DNA from: Heracleum sosnowskyi
Lineage: Eukaryota; Streptophyta; Magnoliopsida; Apiales; Apiaceae
Reading direction: 5' to 3'
NCBI GenBank assembly: GCA_030848705.1
Contig: CM061241.1
Location: forward strand, 79,617,178-79,681,177
DNA: 64,000 nt
The translations under genes were made by a program, and so were the position numbers. Below the pieces are notes generated by a model. The model was not told the DNA's origin, ran no database searches, and saw only the letters and a list, made by a program, of their open reading frames with translations. Shown piece by piece: positions 49,335-59,119 of the stretch. Position 1 is the stretch's first letter; every line of letters begins with the position of its first letter.

Positions 49335-50565
49335 AAAATAGAATCTTTCTAATGACACCCGCATGCGCAACAAATCGAGGGGGTTAACCGGAGGTGTGTC
49401 TCAATCTCCTATGTGCGAAATCTAAGGGACTCCGTTCCTATGAACCGCTCGTTTTTTATCAGAAGCTTGTGATTTGGTTTTTGATGCAACAAGTAAGGGA
49501 CTGGGGGTGGGGTGCAGGACATACGATTTTTAAGCAGACCCCCCATTCTATATAGTATTAGGATCACTAATTTCGCCCGGGATCCGAGAGTCCAGTAGCC
49601 GAAAGCATCACTAGCTTATGCTCTGACCCGAGTAGCATGGGGCACATGAAATCCCGTGTGAATCAGCAATGACCACCTTGGAAAGAGCCAAGCAGCTGCT
49701 ATTTGAACAACGGATATGGAGACAACGTATGATTTCAAAGTTCAAAAATCTCTTTGGTATGAGTAATAACAATATTATTCGGGGATGTTTTTGCCCTTGC
49801 TCAAATGTTTTCTGGCCCAAGCAGTAAGGGAAATCTCTCTTATATATAAGGCAAAAGCATGAATTTTGTGGTAAAAAGTACTCTTGTGCACAGATTCACC
49901 CTACAATATGGAATAAAAAAGCCAAAATAAGTGATTCTAGTTCGTCTTGATTTCGAACGGCTTCTGAACGTCTGGCACGGGGGTTGACCATTCCCGGACA
50001 GACTTCGTCTTCCTCTTCCTATTGATCAAAGCATCCAGCAGCGCCACACCAATAGAATTAAACTACCTACTAAGCTAAGATACTGTTGGGAAACTCGGTA
50101 GAAGCGATTTACCGCTTCCGCCTTTTCTTCTTCGAACTTGATGCACAAATAGATGAAATAGCAGCAAATAGCATCTCTCTAGCCTGCTCCTTTAATTGAA
50201 AGCGGGAAGCCGCAAGCGATAACTTATTCTCCTACGTAAATAGCTTTTGGAAATCTTACCCTTTTCTTTTATGTTCATCCAAAAAATAGAATTATTAAAA
50301 AAATATGATTTTAATTAACACCCAACTTTCGACACATGATAAAGGTCTCCCCGAATTCTTCTTATAGCTACTTTACTTTAGGTCGAGGTTCTGAAAGAAA
50401 GACAGAGCTACTTGTCAAACAGCTGACTCCTTTTCAATATAAAAGAAAAGCCAAACCAACCCAGCTGACCGGTAAATCTCATAAATATTCTCGGCGGGCA
50501 AACCGGAGACGGACGACCACAGTCCCGACCTTACCGGCACCCGAGGTGTACTAATCAATGAACCC

Positions 50566-51103
50566 CCGAAATCTACTTTATTTTCTGTCAAAATAAACCT
50601 GTTTTTTTAATTTGAAATAATTTTCCAATTTATTATACAAACAAACATTTTTTCTTAATAAAAATTCACTTTAAAACTTAGCCAAACACCCTTTTAGTTA
50701 TACTTACAAGTGGAAATTTAAAAGAATTAATCATTCTGTAGGAAGATTAGTGCATTTTTTTATTTCAAAGTATTTCTGCTTCCATTTTGCTGCGACTACA
50801 TCTGACATAATCTCAGACAATGTTTTTGGTAAACAATACCAACGTAATATGGTATGATACAAGTAAATTTCCAGCTATCTCTTTGAAAAGTTTAGGAACA
50901 AATTTACTGCTTTTTATATAATCACACTAACAATTTAGTGCTGTTTGTACCCCTTAATCAACACTCAACGAGTAAATAACCTGAACATAAAAGACTCAAC
51001 AAGCAAAAATATGCATGAGTAACTGAGCTCTATATAGATCCACTGGTCTGCTATAATCAGCCTTCTTCCAGTGGAATCCTGTCCAACATCGTATGATCAC
51101 CTC
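50566..51103. other. Intergenic and probable 3' UTR of the next gene
   Basis: AT-rich sequence with no gene seen. The part next to 51104 is probably the 3' UTR of the minus-strand membrane-protein gene. Confidence 0.4.
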
Positions 51104-52075
51104 TCAAACAACTCGGTGTACTGGAATTCTTTGGCTTGCGGACAAAATTTCATTCATTCTGGCAATCTGGAGCAAGAGATGGTTTATTTTCTACAAAAGC
51201 CAGCATTAAATTTCAGAATTAGACCAAAAGTTAGGAGGGTTTTGTTATTACTACAATACTGAAATTTGATCAAAACCGGCCTCGGGAATCTTAAATTTGA
51301 CATGGTTTAAACATATTGAAATGGTTGTATAAACCAGATAATTATATCCTAGTTCAAATATATCGAAACCCTTCATGGGACTGCTGAAGTAAAAAGACTA
51401 ACATGTTCGAAAATTGTTGAAACTGAGCGACTACCTGGCTTTTATCAGACAATTGAAAAACAATTGAACCAGTGATTTGTATCAGTATGTGTCACTTGTA
51501 AATTTTATTATAGTGAGTGGTGATTTGTAACTACAGACATCAATGACTAAAAGAAGTTGCAGTAGACAACAGGGCATCAGTCCGACAGTGTACAAAAAAA
51601 GTAACAAGCTTCCTTACAAACTAATTGTTAATACAAAACCAACCTGATCTTTCTCCCTGCTGAGAAGCATCCACTGGTCCTTGCTATCTTCCGGCTTCCT
51701 CCTCCTCCTCCTCCTCCACGGCCTCACCTTTCGATACAAAACAATCACAAGTAGTCCAGCAGCAGCAACCGGCCACAACTTAGCCACACAAACCGCATAA
51801 AATCGAACCTTATAAGCAACTCGAATAATTCCAGAGTTCATCATTTTTAAGCACTCCCTCCACCGCTGATCATCACCTCGACGTGGAACTTCTTGGATAT
51901 CATCACTACTGTCCTCCTCTGCCTGTGGAGTAGTGAGTGGCAAGTCTTGGTGATTGTTCGGTGGAAAAATTGATTCTTCGCTCAAACGTGTATTGTCTAT
52001 GATTACAAATTCATCTTTATCAAATTGAGTGACATGATCCCATTCAGTTACATGTTCCCATATATTTTCCTCCAT
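51104..52075 (-). CDS. Small single-pass membrane protein, possibly ATI3-like
   Basis: Two exons on the minus strand, 52075-51644 and 51190-51104, joined in phase (CAG|GTTGGT donor, TTTTGTAG acceptor) give 172 aa. Without the second exon the frame would read into the intron. Start: the first ATG in the frame; the open frame further upstream has none. Parts: acidic N-terminus with WEHVTEWDHV and DEFVIID (residues 6-27), a disordered acidic stretch, one membrane helix (about 95-114, VCVAKLWPVAAAGLLVIVLY), a strongly basic patch (WRRRRRRK, 120-127), WMLLSREKDQ (135-144) and an amphipathic tail INHLLLQIARMNEILSA. The WxxL (WMLL, residues 135-138) has the form of an ATG8-interacting motif, as reported for the dicot-specific ATI3 proteins; that link is inference, not established by the sequence. 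Confidence 0.75.
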
Positions 52076-53504
52076 TGTACTTCGGTATTCTTGCAAGTTG
52101 CAATGTTCTTGGTTCACTTCTTTAGATTTTTTTATATTTGTTCTAGATTATTTGCATAAAGACAGACTACGAGGTGCAAAAATATGTGGTGCACGTAAAA
52201 TACACAATTTGATCATATATCTTCAGATCCTAGTCATTGTTAAAACTTTTGTCCAAACAAAATAACTCTTCATGAGAAAAAATAAACTTCTATCCATGTA
52301 TCACTAATAATAATAAGATTAAATTGCAAAGTGATGACTGAACTTTACTCGTTTTAGCACTTTGATGATCGGAATTTCAAATTTGTAATATGATAACCAA
52401 ATATATAAGGGCCACTTTTTTAGGATTTTTATTTTCAAAAAGTAGTCCTTAGCCATTTTTTGAAAAATAAAAGTAACGTCTCCCGATTATATTATAAATT
52501 TGAAATTTTGCTGACCTAGATGACATTAAATTCGGACACAAATATTTACTAATTTACTCTAACAGTAGTAATGATAACATATAATAACCTGCAAAAAAAA
52601 TGTCAAACAAACCTGTTATATTGCTTTGGATGTTTGCAATTTGTTTGTGAAAAAAATATCCAGACAGCCTGTTGAGAAAATTCTCAATGTATTTCATAAA
52701 TCCTGGTACGAAAAGCTGATAGAAGAGCTTTAAGCTGTATGAATATCATTAAGGAAGGTCTAGAAACTTTTACTATACTGGTGGGTGGCAATAGAGGACT
52801 AGTAGGTGACTTAAATTATAGTAAAAACAAGTCGTTACAATAAAGTTTTTGTTTTAGTATTATATCTGACCAATATGAACTCTGGCCTTTCCTTACCGAC
52901 TTTTTATATAATTTATTTAGCAAACTTGTGATGATATGATTATAATAATTATTATCTAATTAAACATTAAAATATAGGTAATTAAGTAGATTATAATTTA
53001 TAAAAACATATAATAACATGCTGAAAGCAGGTAGTAAGGTTTTATAAGTACTAGTGACAGGTACTGGCTATGATTATGAAGAATAGTACTAAACTACTAC
53101 AATTACAAATAGTTTAGAAGATAAAATATGAAATTTTGGTTTAAATTAATTTCTTTTATTCCCTAAAAGCCAATTTTCCAGTGGATTAGGTTGCTAGCTG
53201 GCTCAACTTCTTATGCGACTCAGATTCTTCATTGTCTATTTTTTTTTTCTTTTAGGGTAGTTATTCAGATCATTGACATTAATGCCTTTGAGCAAGATGG
53301 AAAATGTGGGCTAAAAAAATTGGTGGAATAATTGAGGAATTGGAGCACATGCATGCATTTTGTCCGACATTTCTTACCTAACCAAAAACATAATCTAAAA
53401 TTAGATTACTAGATTGCAAATATAAAACTCGAGCTATCAAGGTGCTGAAACATGTGACGAGAAAAAGTGATCATAACGGTAATAATTAAGTGCGGAATTA
53501 ATTT
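52076..53504. other. Intergenic region
   Basis: AT-rich, no gene or transposon end that I can support. It includes the probable promoter of the minus-strand membrane-protein gene. Confidence 0.4.
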
Positions 53505-54146
53505 TGTTGGACAATACTTATTCCTACTTGTATGAATATTCGATGAAACAAACAAGTAAAACAACAATAAATGAAAAATAAGACACCAAAAGTTATACGT
53601 GAAAAACTCACACAAAGATAAGGAGTAAAAACCACAGGATCGTATTTCACCCAAACAATTCACTATTACAAATTATATGGAAATACACCAAGTCTTCTTT
53701 AGACAAAACTAGAGGAATACTTGGAATAAGCCGTCAAAAGTATGAAATAAAAAAATAAGACAACAGTGAAAAAAAATCCACAGACCTCCCCGTGGTGCAA
53801 ACAGTTTCTGTTAAGCCATTTAAGAACTGACCTCTGGATCTCAGAATCCGATCTACACCGTTCAGAATTTAGATATCGGTGTAAGGAAGTTTCTGTCCAA
53901 AATTCAGGACGATCCGACCGGTAGAACTCCGGGAATCGCAAATACAAGGCAGCTTGTGCAAGCAGAAAAATTCATGCAAAATTTTCACTCTAGATCTCTC
54001 TTTTTTGTGTCTATTTTTCCTCTCTCTTATTTTTATTACAATCCACCTATAATTATATATAAGGTTCCCTTATTTTTATCTCTGGGCCAAAACAAGGGTA
54101 ATCCAATTGAGATTTTAATCTCATAGATAGAAAATAAAACCCAACA
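53505..54146 (-). mobile_element. Solitary LTR of 642 bp
   Basis: On the minus strand it starts TGTTGGGTTTTATTTTC and ends TATTGTCCAACA, the inverted TGTTGG/CCAACA ends of an LTR. It contains a TATA-like CCTTATATATAATTATAGG about 90 bp in. No second LTR, primer-binding site or coding sequence is nearby. Flanking 5-mers (AATTT, GCATG) do not match. The 82-codon frame inside (53699-53947) is not recognisable. Confidence 0.65.
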
Positions 54147-54448
54147 GCATGTAAGTTCAATCATCATTTTATAATTTAGTCTACTCATGTAATATAATGA
54201 TAAAGCAATTATTTACTCATATTCTGGTTAACAAAAAAAAATTATTTACTCATATTCTTCTCAACTTGGAGTGACGAAATGAGGAAAGGCTTATCATTAT
54301 TTAAATTTGGTCTAAACTTTACAATGTAGCTTCCCTTGAAAAATTAGTATAATTATTTAATTTGAGTTTCGACTAATCTCGAAAAACAAATAAATATTTC
54401 TGTCTCGTATGTTTGGGAGGTGCAATTCGGCCTTCATAATCTGTTTTG

Positions 54449-54740
54449 GAAAATACTAGAGGCACAAAATTTGTTCTCAAAATTCTTCCAAAATACACAT
54501 AGCAACTCCTGATTCGTTATAATAATAAGTGGACCCCCTGCATTCACACCAACGACCTCAATTAAAATATTCCAAAATTTTTAATGACATGGCTAGGTGA
54601 TGTGGCAATTTGGAATATTTTGATTGGTGTTGTTGGTGTGAATGCAGGGGGTCCACTTATTATTACAACGAATCAGGAATTGCCATGTGTATTTGGGAAG
54701 AATTTTGGGAACAAATTTGGGGTCTCTAGCATTTTCCTAT
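54449..54740. mobile_element. Fold-back MITE upstream of the first BBE-like gene
   Basis: Near-perfect inverted arms of about 130 bp: GGAAAATACTAGAGGCAC... and, on the other strand, GGAAAATGCTAGAGACCCC..., with long exact parts such as GGACCCCCTGCATTCACACC and its complement, and ATTCGTTATAATAATAAGTG against ATTCGTTGTAATAATAAGTG. Short central loop. It ends about 130 bp before the TATA box of the next gene. No clear target duplication. Confidence 0.85.
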
Positions 54741-54870
54741 TCCAAACTACCATATCACTCATGCCATGTCATTTGGTGGTAACAATTTTTTGTAACAAAT
54801 TTTGTGCCTATAGCACTACTCATCTGTTTTCAGTCAAGGACAGCTGTGTTATCTAAATCACTGAAAGTTC

Positions 54871-54878
54871 TCTATAAA
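54871..54878 (+). promoter_or_regulatory. TATA box of the first BBE-like gene
   Basis: TCTATAAATT 50 bp upstream of the chosen ATG at 54921. Confidence 0.6.
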
Positions 54879-54920
54879 TTAACAAGCAAAACATGCATGT
54901 CTTCTCACATACAAACCACA

Positions 54921-56528
54921 ATGAAGTTTCCAACTTTTTACCTCCATTATTCTCTTGCATTCTTCCTTGTTTCAACTTTTTCATGGTCTTCATTAGCTTC
55001 AACTGAACCTAATTATATTGGACTCGATTTCGTCTCTTGCCTTAGAGCTTCAATAGGCGTTGTGTATACACCAACTGACTCCAACTACACTTCTGCCTTG
55101 CTATACTCCATAAATAATCTCCGTTTCGCGCAACCACAAACTCCTAAACCTATAGCAATTGCTATTCCAGATACTGAACTGGCGATCGTAGCGGCAATCT
55201 TTTGCTGCAAAACACATGGCGTCGAAATGAGAGTGCGAAGTGGTGGTCATAGTTTCGAAGGATTTTCTTATGTAGCAAATGTCACATTTATGGTGCTCGA
55301 TCTCCGCTCTTTTAATAAAGTCACGCCGGACCTTACTACTGCAACTGCATGGGTTGATAGCGGAGTAACAAATGGCGAGCTTTACTACTGGATTTCTCAA
55401 GCGACTTCAGCTTACGGGTTTCCATCGGGCTTATGGTCAAATGTTGGAGTTGGAGGAATTATTAGTGGTGGAGGATACGGAATGATGAGAAGAAAATTTG
55501 GATTGGCAGCTGATCAAGTAATCAATGCTCGCTTGATTGATGCTAATGGTATAATTCATACCAGATTAACAATGGGTGAAGAGCTCTTTTGGGCTATTAG
55601 AGGTGGTGGAGGTGGAAGCTTCGGAATTGTTGTTTCTTGGCAAGTGAACTTAATTCCTGTCCCTGAAACAGTGACTATTTTTCGAGTTATTCGAACTTTA
55701 GAGCAAAATTTGACAAATATCTTCTACCGTTGGCAATCCGTAGCAGCAAATTTTCCATACGAGATGGATATCAGATGTACTGGACAAGCAGTCCTGAGTG
55801 AAGCAAGTCCACGAGCTGATAAAAAGACTATGGCTATGTTATTCGAGTCCTTGTATCTTGGTGGAGTAGATGACATGCTTTCAGTGATGCAAGAACAATT
55901 CCCTGAGTTGGGGTTGGTACCAGAAGATTGTATCGAAGTTAGTTGGATTAAAGCCATGCAATTTTTCTCAAATTTTCCTCTTGAAGCACCAACCGAGATC
56001 TTACTCAATAAAACTATATTACCAAGACCAGCTTTCAAAGGAAGATCCGATTTCACTCAAGTGCCTATTCCTATAGAAGGTCTAGAAGGCATCTGGGACT
56101 TTATGTTTCAGCTACCTAATCAAACTGCAACATTACAATTTACACCTTTCGGGGGACGAATGAACGAGATCTCCGACTCTGCAATTCCATTCCCGTATCG
56201 GGCTGGATATCTGTACATGATTAATTTCTTTGCATTGACAGATGTGGATGAAGCAGGCAGACTGCAATGGGTCAGAAACTTGGATACATATTTCACACCC
56301 TATGTGACCAGTAACCCGAGAAGTGCGTACGTGAATTATGTGAATGTGTGGATGGGTTCAAACAATCCAACCGGACCAACAAGCTATGCTCAGGCTCGTA
56401 TATGGGGCGAACGTTACTTCAAGAATAATTTCCGCAGGTTGGTTACTATAAAAACCGCGGTTGACCCTCTTAACTTCTTCAGGTTCGAGCAGAGTATTCC
56501 TCCTCTGTCACTGTTTTCCGATATGTAG
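54921..56528 (+). CDS. Berberine-bridge-enzyme-like FAD oxidoreductase, copy 1
   Basis: Intronless, 535 aa. Family members are secreted FAD oxidases acting on alkaloids, oligosaccharides, monolignols or cannabinoids; the substrate here is unknown. The start at 54921 gives a clear signal peptide (MKFPTFYLHYSLAFFLVSTF...); the open frame upstream reaches 54804, but beyond the TATA box. FAD-binding domain: LYSINNLRFA, RSGGHSFEG with the FAD-linking His110, SGVTNGELYY, FPSGLWSNVGVGG, ISGGGYG, GEELFWAIRGGGGGSFGIVV. C-terminal BBE domain: ARIWGERYFKNNFRRLVTIK then VDPLNFFRFEQSIPP. In most relatives the glycine-rich loop reads GVCPTVG, whose Cys forms the second bond to FAD; here Trp172 stands at that place. 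The usual NYRDLDLG is NYVNVWMG. Probable disulfide cysteines Cys40 and Cys96 remain. AATAAA at 56590. Confidence 0.93.
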   Translation: MKFPTFYLHYSLAFFLVSTFSWSSLASTEPNYIGLDFVSCLRASIGVVYTPTDSNYTSALLYSINNLRFAQPQTPKPIAIAIPDTELAIVAAIFCCKTHGVEMRVRSGGHSFEGFSYVANVTFMVLDLRSFNKVTPDLTTATAWVDSGVTNGELYYWISQATSAYGFPSGLWSNVGVGGIISGGGYGMMRRKFGLAADQVINARLIDANGIIHTRLTMGEELFWAIRGGGGGSFGIVVSWQVNLIPVPETVTIFRVIRTLEQNLTNIFYRWQSVAANFPYEMDIRCTGQAVLSEASPRADKKTMAMLFESLYLGGVDDMLSVMQEQFPELGLVPEDCIEVSWIKAMQFFSNFPLEAPTEILLNKTILPRPAFKGRSDFTQVPIPIEGLEGIWDFMFQLPNQTATLQFTPFGGRMNEISDSAIPFPYRAGYLYMINFFALTDVDEAGRLQWVRNLDTYFTPYVTSNPRSAYVNYVNVWMGSNNPTGPTSYAQARIWGERYFKNNFRRLVTIKTAVDPLNFFRFEQSIPPLSLFSDM

Positions 56529-57165
56529 CTTCTCTATAATTTAATGTAATCAGGCCTTTCGAGTCCTGCTGAATTTCTCTGTATGATTAAATAAAAATGA
56601 GTTGGGGTGGGGTGGTTGTGTGTGTTCGTTATGATCTTATAATAAAAAGACTTGGGGTCGCTGTGCTTTGCAGTCCATGTTCGTTGTGCTATAAAATTTT
56701 GTTTTCTTACGATTGCCTGCAAAAGATCCAAGGACCACCTCATATATATACTTATCGAATCTTTAGTAGGCTGAAAGTGTCTCTGTACACCTCCACATCA
56801 CTGGAGTTCTAATTCAAATACTACAAGAAATAATATTATAAACTAAGAATAATATTCATAGTTTATGGTAGTTTTTTATAAATGTATAAAAATGTTCTTT
56901 ACGGAGTAATAACCTATTATACACGTATGTTCGACAGTGATCATCAATTAGCAAATAGGTGCCGAAGATTTCAACTTTGAAATAAGCAGGAGATAGGTTG
57001 CAGTTAGGCGTTAGCTAGTAAAACATAACTATGAACATCACGAAAGATTGTGTAACTAGTCTCGTGCTTTCATCAGAATTTAGAAGAAAAAAATTTGTAT
57101 AGATAGAGAGAGGCCATTTTTAGATTATTTTTAATAAATGGTGGAAAAATAATATCAATGAAAGT
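56529..57165. other. Intergenic spacer between the two BBE-like genes
   Basis: Contains the poly(A) signal of copy 1 (AATAAA at 56590) and no other gene. A TCTATATATCATC at about 57168 is the likely TATA box of copy 2. Confidence 0.5.
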
Positions 57166-57166
57166 C

Positions 57167-57176
57167 TCTATATATC
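57167..57176 (+). promoter_or_regulatory. TATA box of the second BBE-like gene
   Basis: CTCTATATATC about 60 bp before the start codon at 57230, the same spacing class as in copy 1. It supports 57230 over the in-frame ATG at 57158, which lies upstream of this box. Confidence 0.6.
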
Positions 57177-57229
57177 ATCTACATTTACATCCATTTCCCA
57201 ACTCACTTTCCATCCATAAATCTACAACA

Positions 57230-58840
57230 ATGGAGCTCCCAACTACACAAATCTCTCTAGCTTTTCTTCTTGTCATTTCAACTCTTTTATTTTCATCTGC
57301 TTCGAAGTCAGATGAATTTGTCCAATGTGTTACTAAATTTTCGAAAGACTCTGCACCCACAATCTCGAAACTCTTCTTTACCCCTCGAAACTCCTCCTAC
57401 AATGCAGCCTTATTATACTCCATCAACAATCTCCGTTTCGCGAGGCCAACTACTCCGAAACCTCGAGTCATCATCACCCCTAGAACCGAATCTCAAATCC
57501 AGGCTGTCATCTATTGTGCCAAAAAGACTAATCTCCAAGTCAGAATTCGATGCGGTGGCCACAGTTTCGAAGGGCTTTCTTATGTTGCTTATGTCCCGTT
57601 TGTAGTACTTGATTTACGCAACTTTAACTCAGTCAAGGTTGACATCGCTAGTGCAACTGCTTGGGTTGGCGGGGGTGTCACAAATGGTGAACTTTACTAT
57701 AGAATTTCTCAAGCTACGTCCGATTATGGTTTTCCAGCTGGTTTATGGGCGAACGTTGGAGTCGGAGGGCTAATTAGTGGTGGAGGATACGGAAAGATGA
57801 GACGAAAGTACGGACTCGCTGCTGATAACACAGTTGATGCAAAATTAATTGATGCGCATGGGAGAATCCTTGACAGACAAGCAATGGGAGAAGATTTGTT
57901 CTGGGCCATTCGAGGAGGCGGCGGTGGAAGCTTCGGTGTTGTAGTAGCTTGGAAAATAAATCTAGTCCGGGTTCCGAAAAAAGTAACTGTGTTCAGAGTA
58001 TTCAGAAGCTTGGAACAAAACATGACAAATATATTTTACAAGTGGCAATCAGCGGCACCGCGGTTTCCTAAAGAGCTTGATATTAGATGTAATGGACAAG
58101 TTTTATCAAGTGAAAATAGTTCACGACCCGACAAGAAAATCATGGTGATGGATTTCGAAGGGTTGTATCTTGGCCGAGTTGATGATCTTTTTAAAGTAAT
58201 GCAGCAACAGTTCCCTGAGTTGGGATTGGTTAGAGAAGATTGTTCTCAAGTTACTTGGGTTCAAGCTATGGTATTTTTCTCAAACTTACCACTCTATTCG
58301 CCACCAGAGTTACTACTCAATAAAACAGTTTTGCCCCGAATTGATTTCAAAGGCCGGTCGGACTTCACTAAAGTGCCGATTCCTATAGAAGGGCTAGAAG
58401 GAATATGGGATCTTATGTTTCAGCTCCCGAATGGAACCGCGATGTTACAATTCACGCCATTCGGGGGACGTCTGAGCGAGATATCAGAGACGGCATTGCC
58501 ATTTCCGTATCGAGCTGGATACTTATATATGCTTAATCTATATGCATTGACGAATGTTGATGAAGCAAACCGGTTACGATGGGTAAGAAATATAGATGCA
58601 TACCTAACACCTTATGTTACCAGTAACCCGAGAAGCGCTTATGTGAATTATGTCAATCTTTGGATGGGCACTAATAATCCAACAGGCAAAACAAGCTATG
58701 CTCAAGCAAGTAGATGGGGGAAACGTTACTTTCAGAATAATTTCGATAGGCTGGTTTCCGTAAAATCTATGGTTGATCCTGGTAACTTTTTTCGCCACGA
58801 GCAGAGTATCCCTCCAATTTCACCGTGGTCCGATATGTAG
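57230..58840 (+). CDS. Berberine-bridge-enzyme-like FAD oxidoreductase, copy 2
   Basis: Intronless, 536 aa, a tandem duplicate of the gene 0.7 kb upstream; the two are alike over the whole length, most strongly in the C-terminal half. Start at 57230 gives a signal peptide (MELPTTQISLAFLLVISTLL...). FAD-linking His111 lies in RCGGHSFEG; the serine before the two glycines in copy 1 is Cys108 here. Trp173 in GLWANVGVGG again replaces the cysteine that normally makes the second FAD bond. Also seen: GEDLFWAIRGGGGGSFGVVV, NYVNLWMGTNNPTG and the C-terminal RYFQNNFDRLVSVKSMVDP. The second half of the pocket motif (VWMG in copy 1, LWMG here) differs from the usual DLDLG in both. Substrate unknown; secretion to vacuole or cell wall is likely from the family. 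Confidence 0.93.
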   Translation: MELPTTQISLAFLLVISTLLFSSASKSDEFVQCVTKFSKDSAPTISKLFFTPRNSSYNAALLYSINNLRFARPTTPKPRVIITPRTESQIQAVIYCAKKTNLQVRIRCGGHSFEGLSYVAYVPFVVLDLRNFNSVKVDIASATAWVGGGVTNGELYYRISQATSDYGFPAGLWANVGVGGLISGGGYGKMRRKYGLAADNTVDAKLIDAHGRILDRQAMGEDLFWAIRGGGGGSFGVVVAWKINLVRVPKKVTVFRVFRSLEQNMTNIFYKWQSAAPRFPKELDIRCNGQVLSSENSSRPDKKIMVMDFEGLYLGRVDDLFKVMQQQFPELGLVREDCSQVTWVQAMVFFSNLPLYSPPELLLNKTVLPRIDFKGRSDFTKVPIPIEGLEGIWDLMFQLPNGTAMLQFTPFGGRLSEISETALPFPYRAGYLYMLNLYALTNVDEANRLRWVRNIDAYLTPYVTSNPRSAYVNYVNLWMGTNNPTGKTSYAQASRWGKRYFQNNFDRLVSVKSMVDPGNFFRHEQSIPPISPWSDM

Positions 58841-59119
58841 AATGCCAGGGTGGTAATTGTCCGAGTATAATGAAATCTACATGGAAAATAAGTTTGGAGT
58901 GATGTGTTAACTCGGGCATGCGTTTCCATATGTAAAAGTTTATGTTTTCTACTGTTTCTTGAGTTGTTTCAATTTAAATGCTCTGAATTGTAGTTAAGCC
59001 CGTGGGACTTTAAGCTTAAATACAATGTATACCAATACTGGGGAGGAAAAGGCAAACACGACTTTAACGCTGTTAAAGATTTGTATCTATCTTAATAAAC
59101 TCGGCTATTACAGGATAAT
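58841..59119. other. Convergent 3' ends
   Basis: Short spacer holding the 3' UTRs of the plus-strand BBE-like copy 2 and the minus-strand aminotransferase; nothing else seen. Confidence 0.5.

Larger units (their letters stand above)
48440..50565. other. Nuclear insert of mitochondrial DNA (NUMT), rearranged
   Basis: About 2.1 kb with higher GC than the flanks. It holds a nad2 5' region and exon 1, a cob fragment, and further blocks (49350-49560, 49610-49840, 49920-50230, 50330-50560) whose style fits plant mitochondrial intergenic or intron sequence, although I cannot name them. The pieces come from genes not normally adjacent, so the insert is either a mosaic or a copy of an already rearranged mitochondrial molecule. 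Borders are approximate. Confidence 0.8.

Noticed and set aside
50336..50554. 72-codon basic ORF in the mitochondrial insert
   Set aside because: Looked like a ribosomal protein by composition, but I could not match it to any mitochondrial ribosomal protein; kept only as part of the insert.
53699..53947. 82-codon minus-strand ORF
   Set aside because: Lies within the solitary LTR and has no recognisable domain.
57724..58023. 99-codon minus-strand ORF with a proline run
   Set aside because: Antisense of the glycine-rich FAD loop of BBE-like copy 2.
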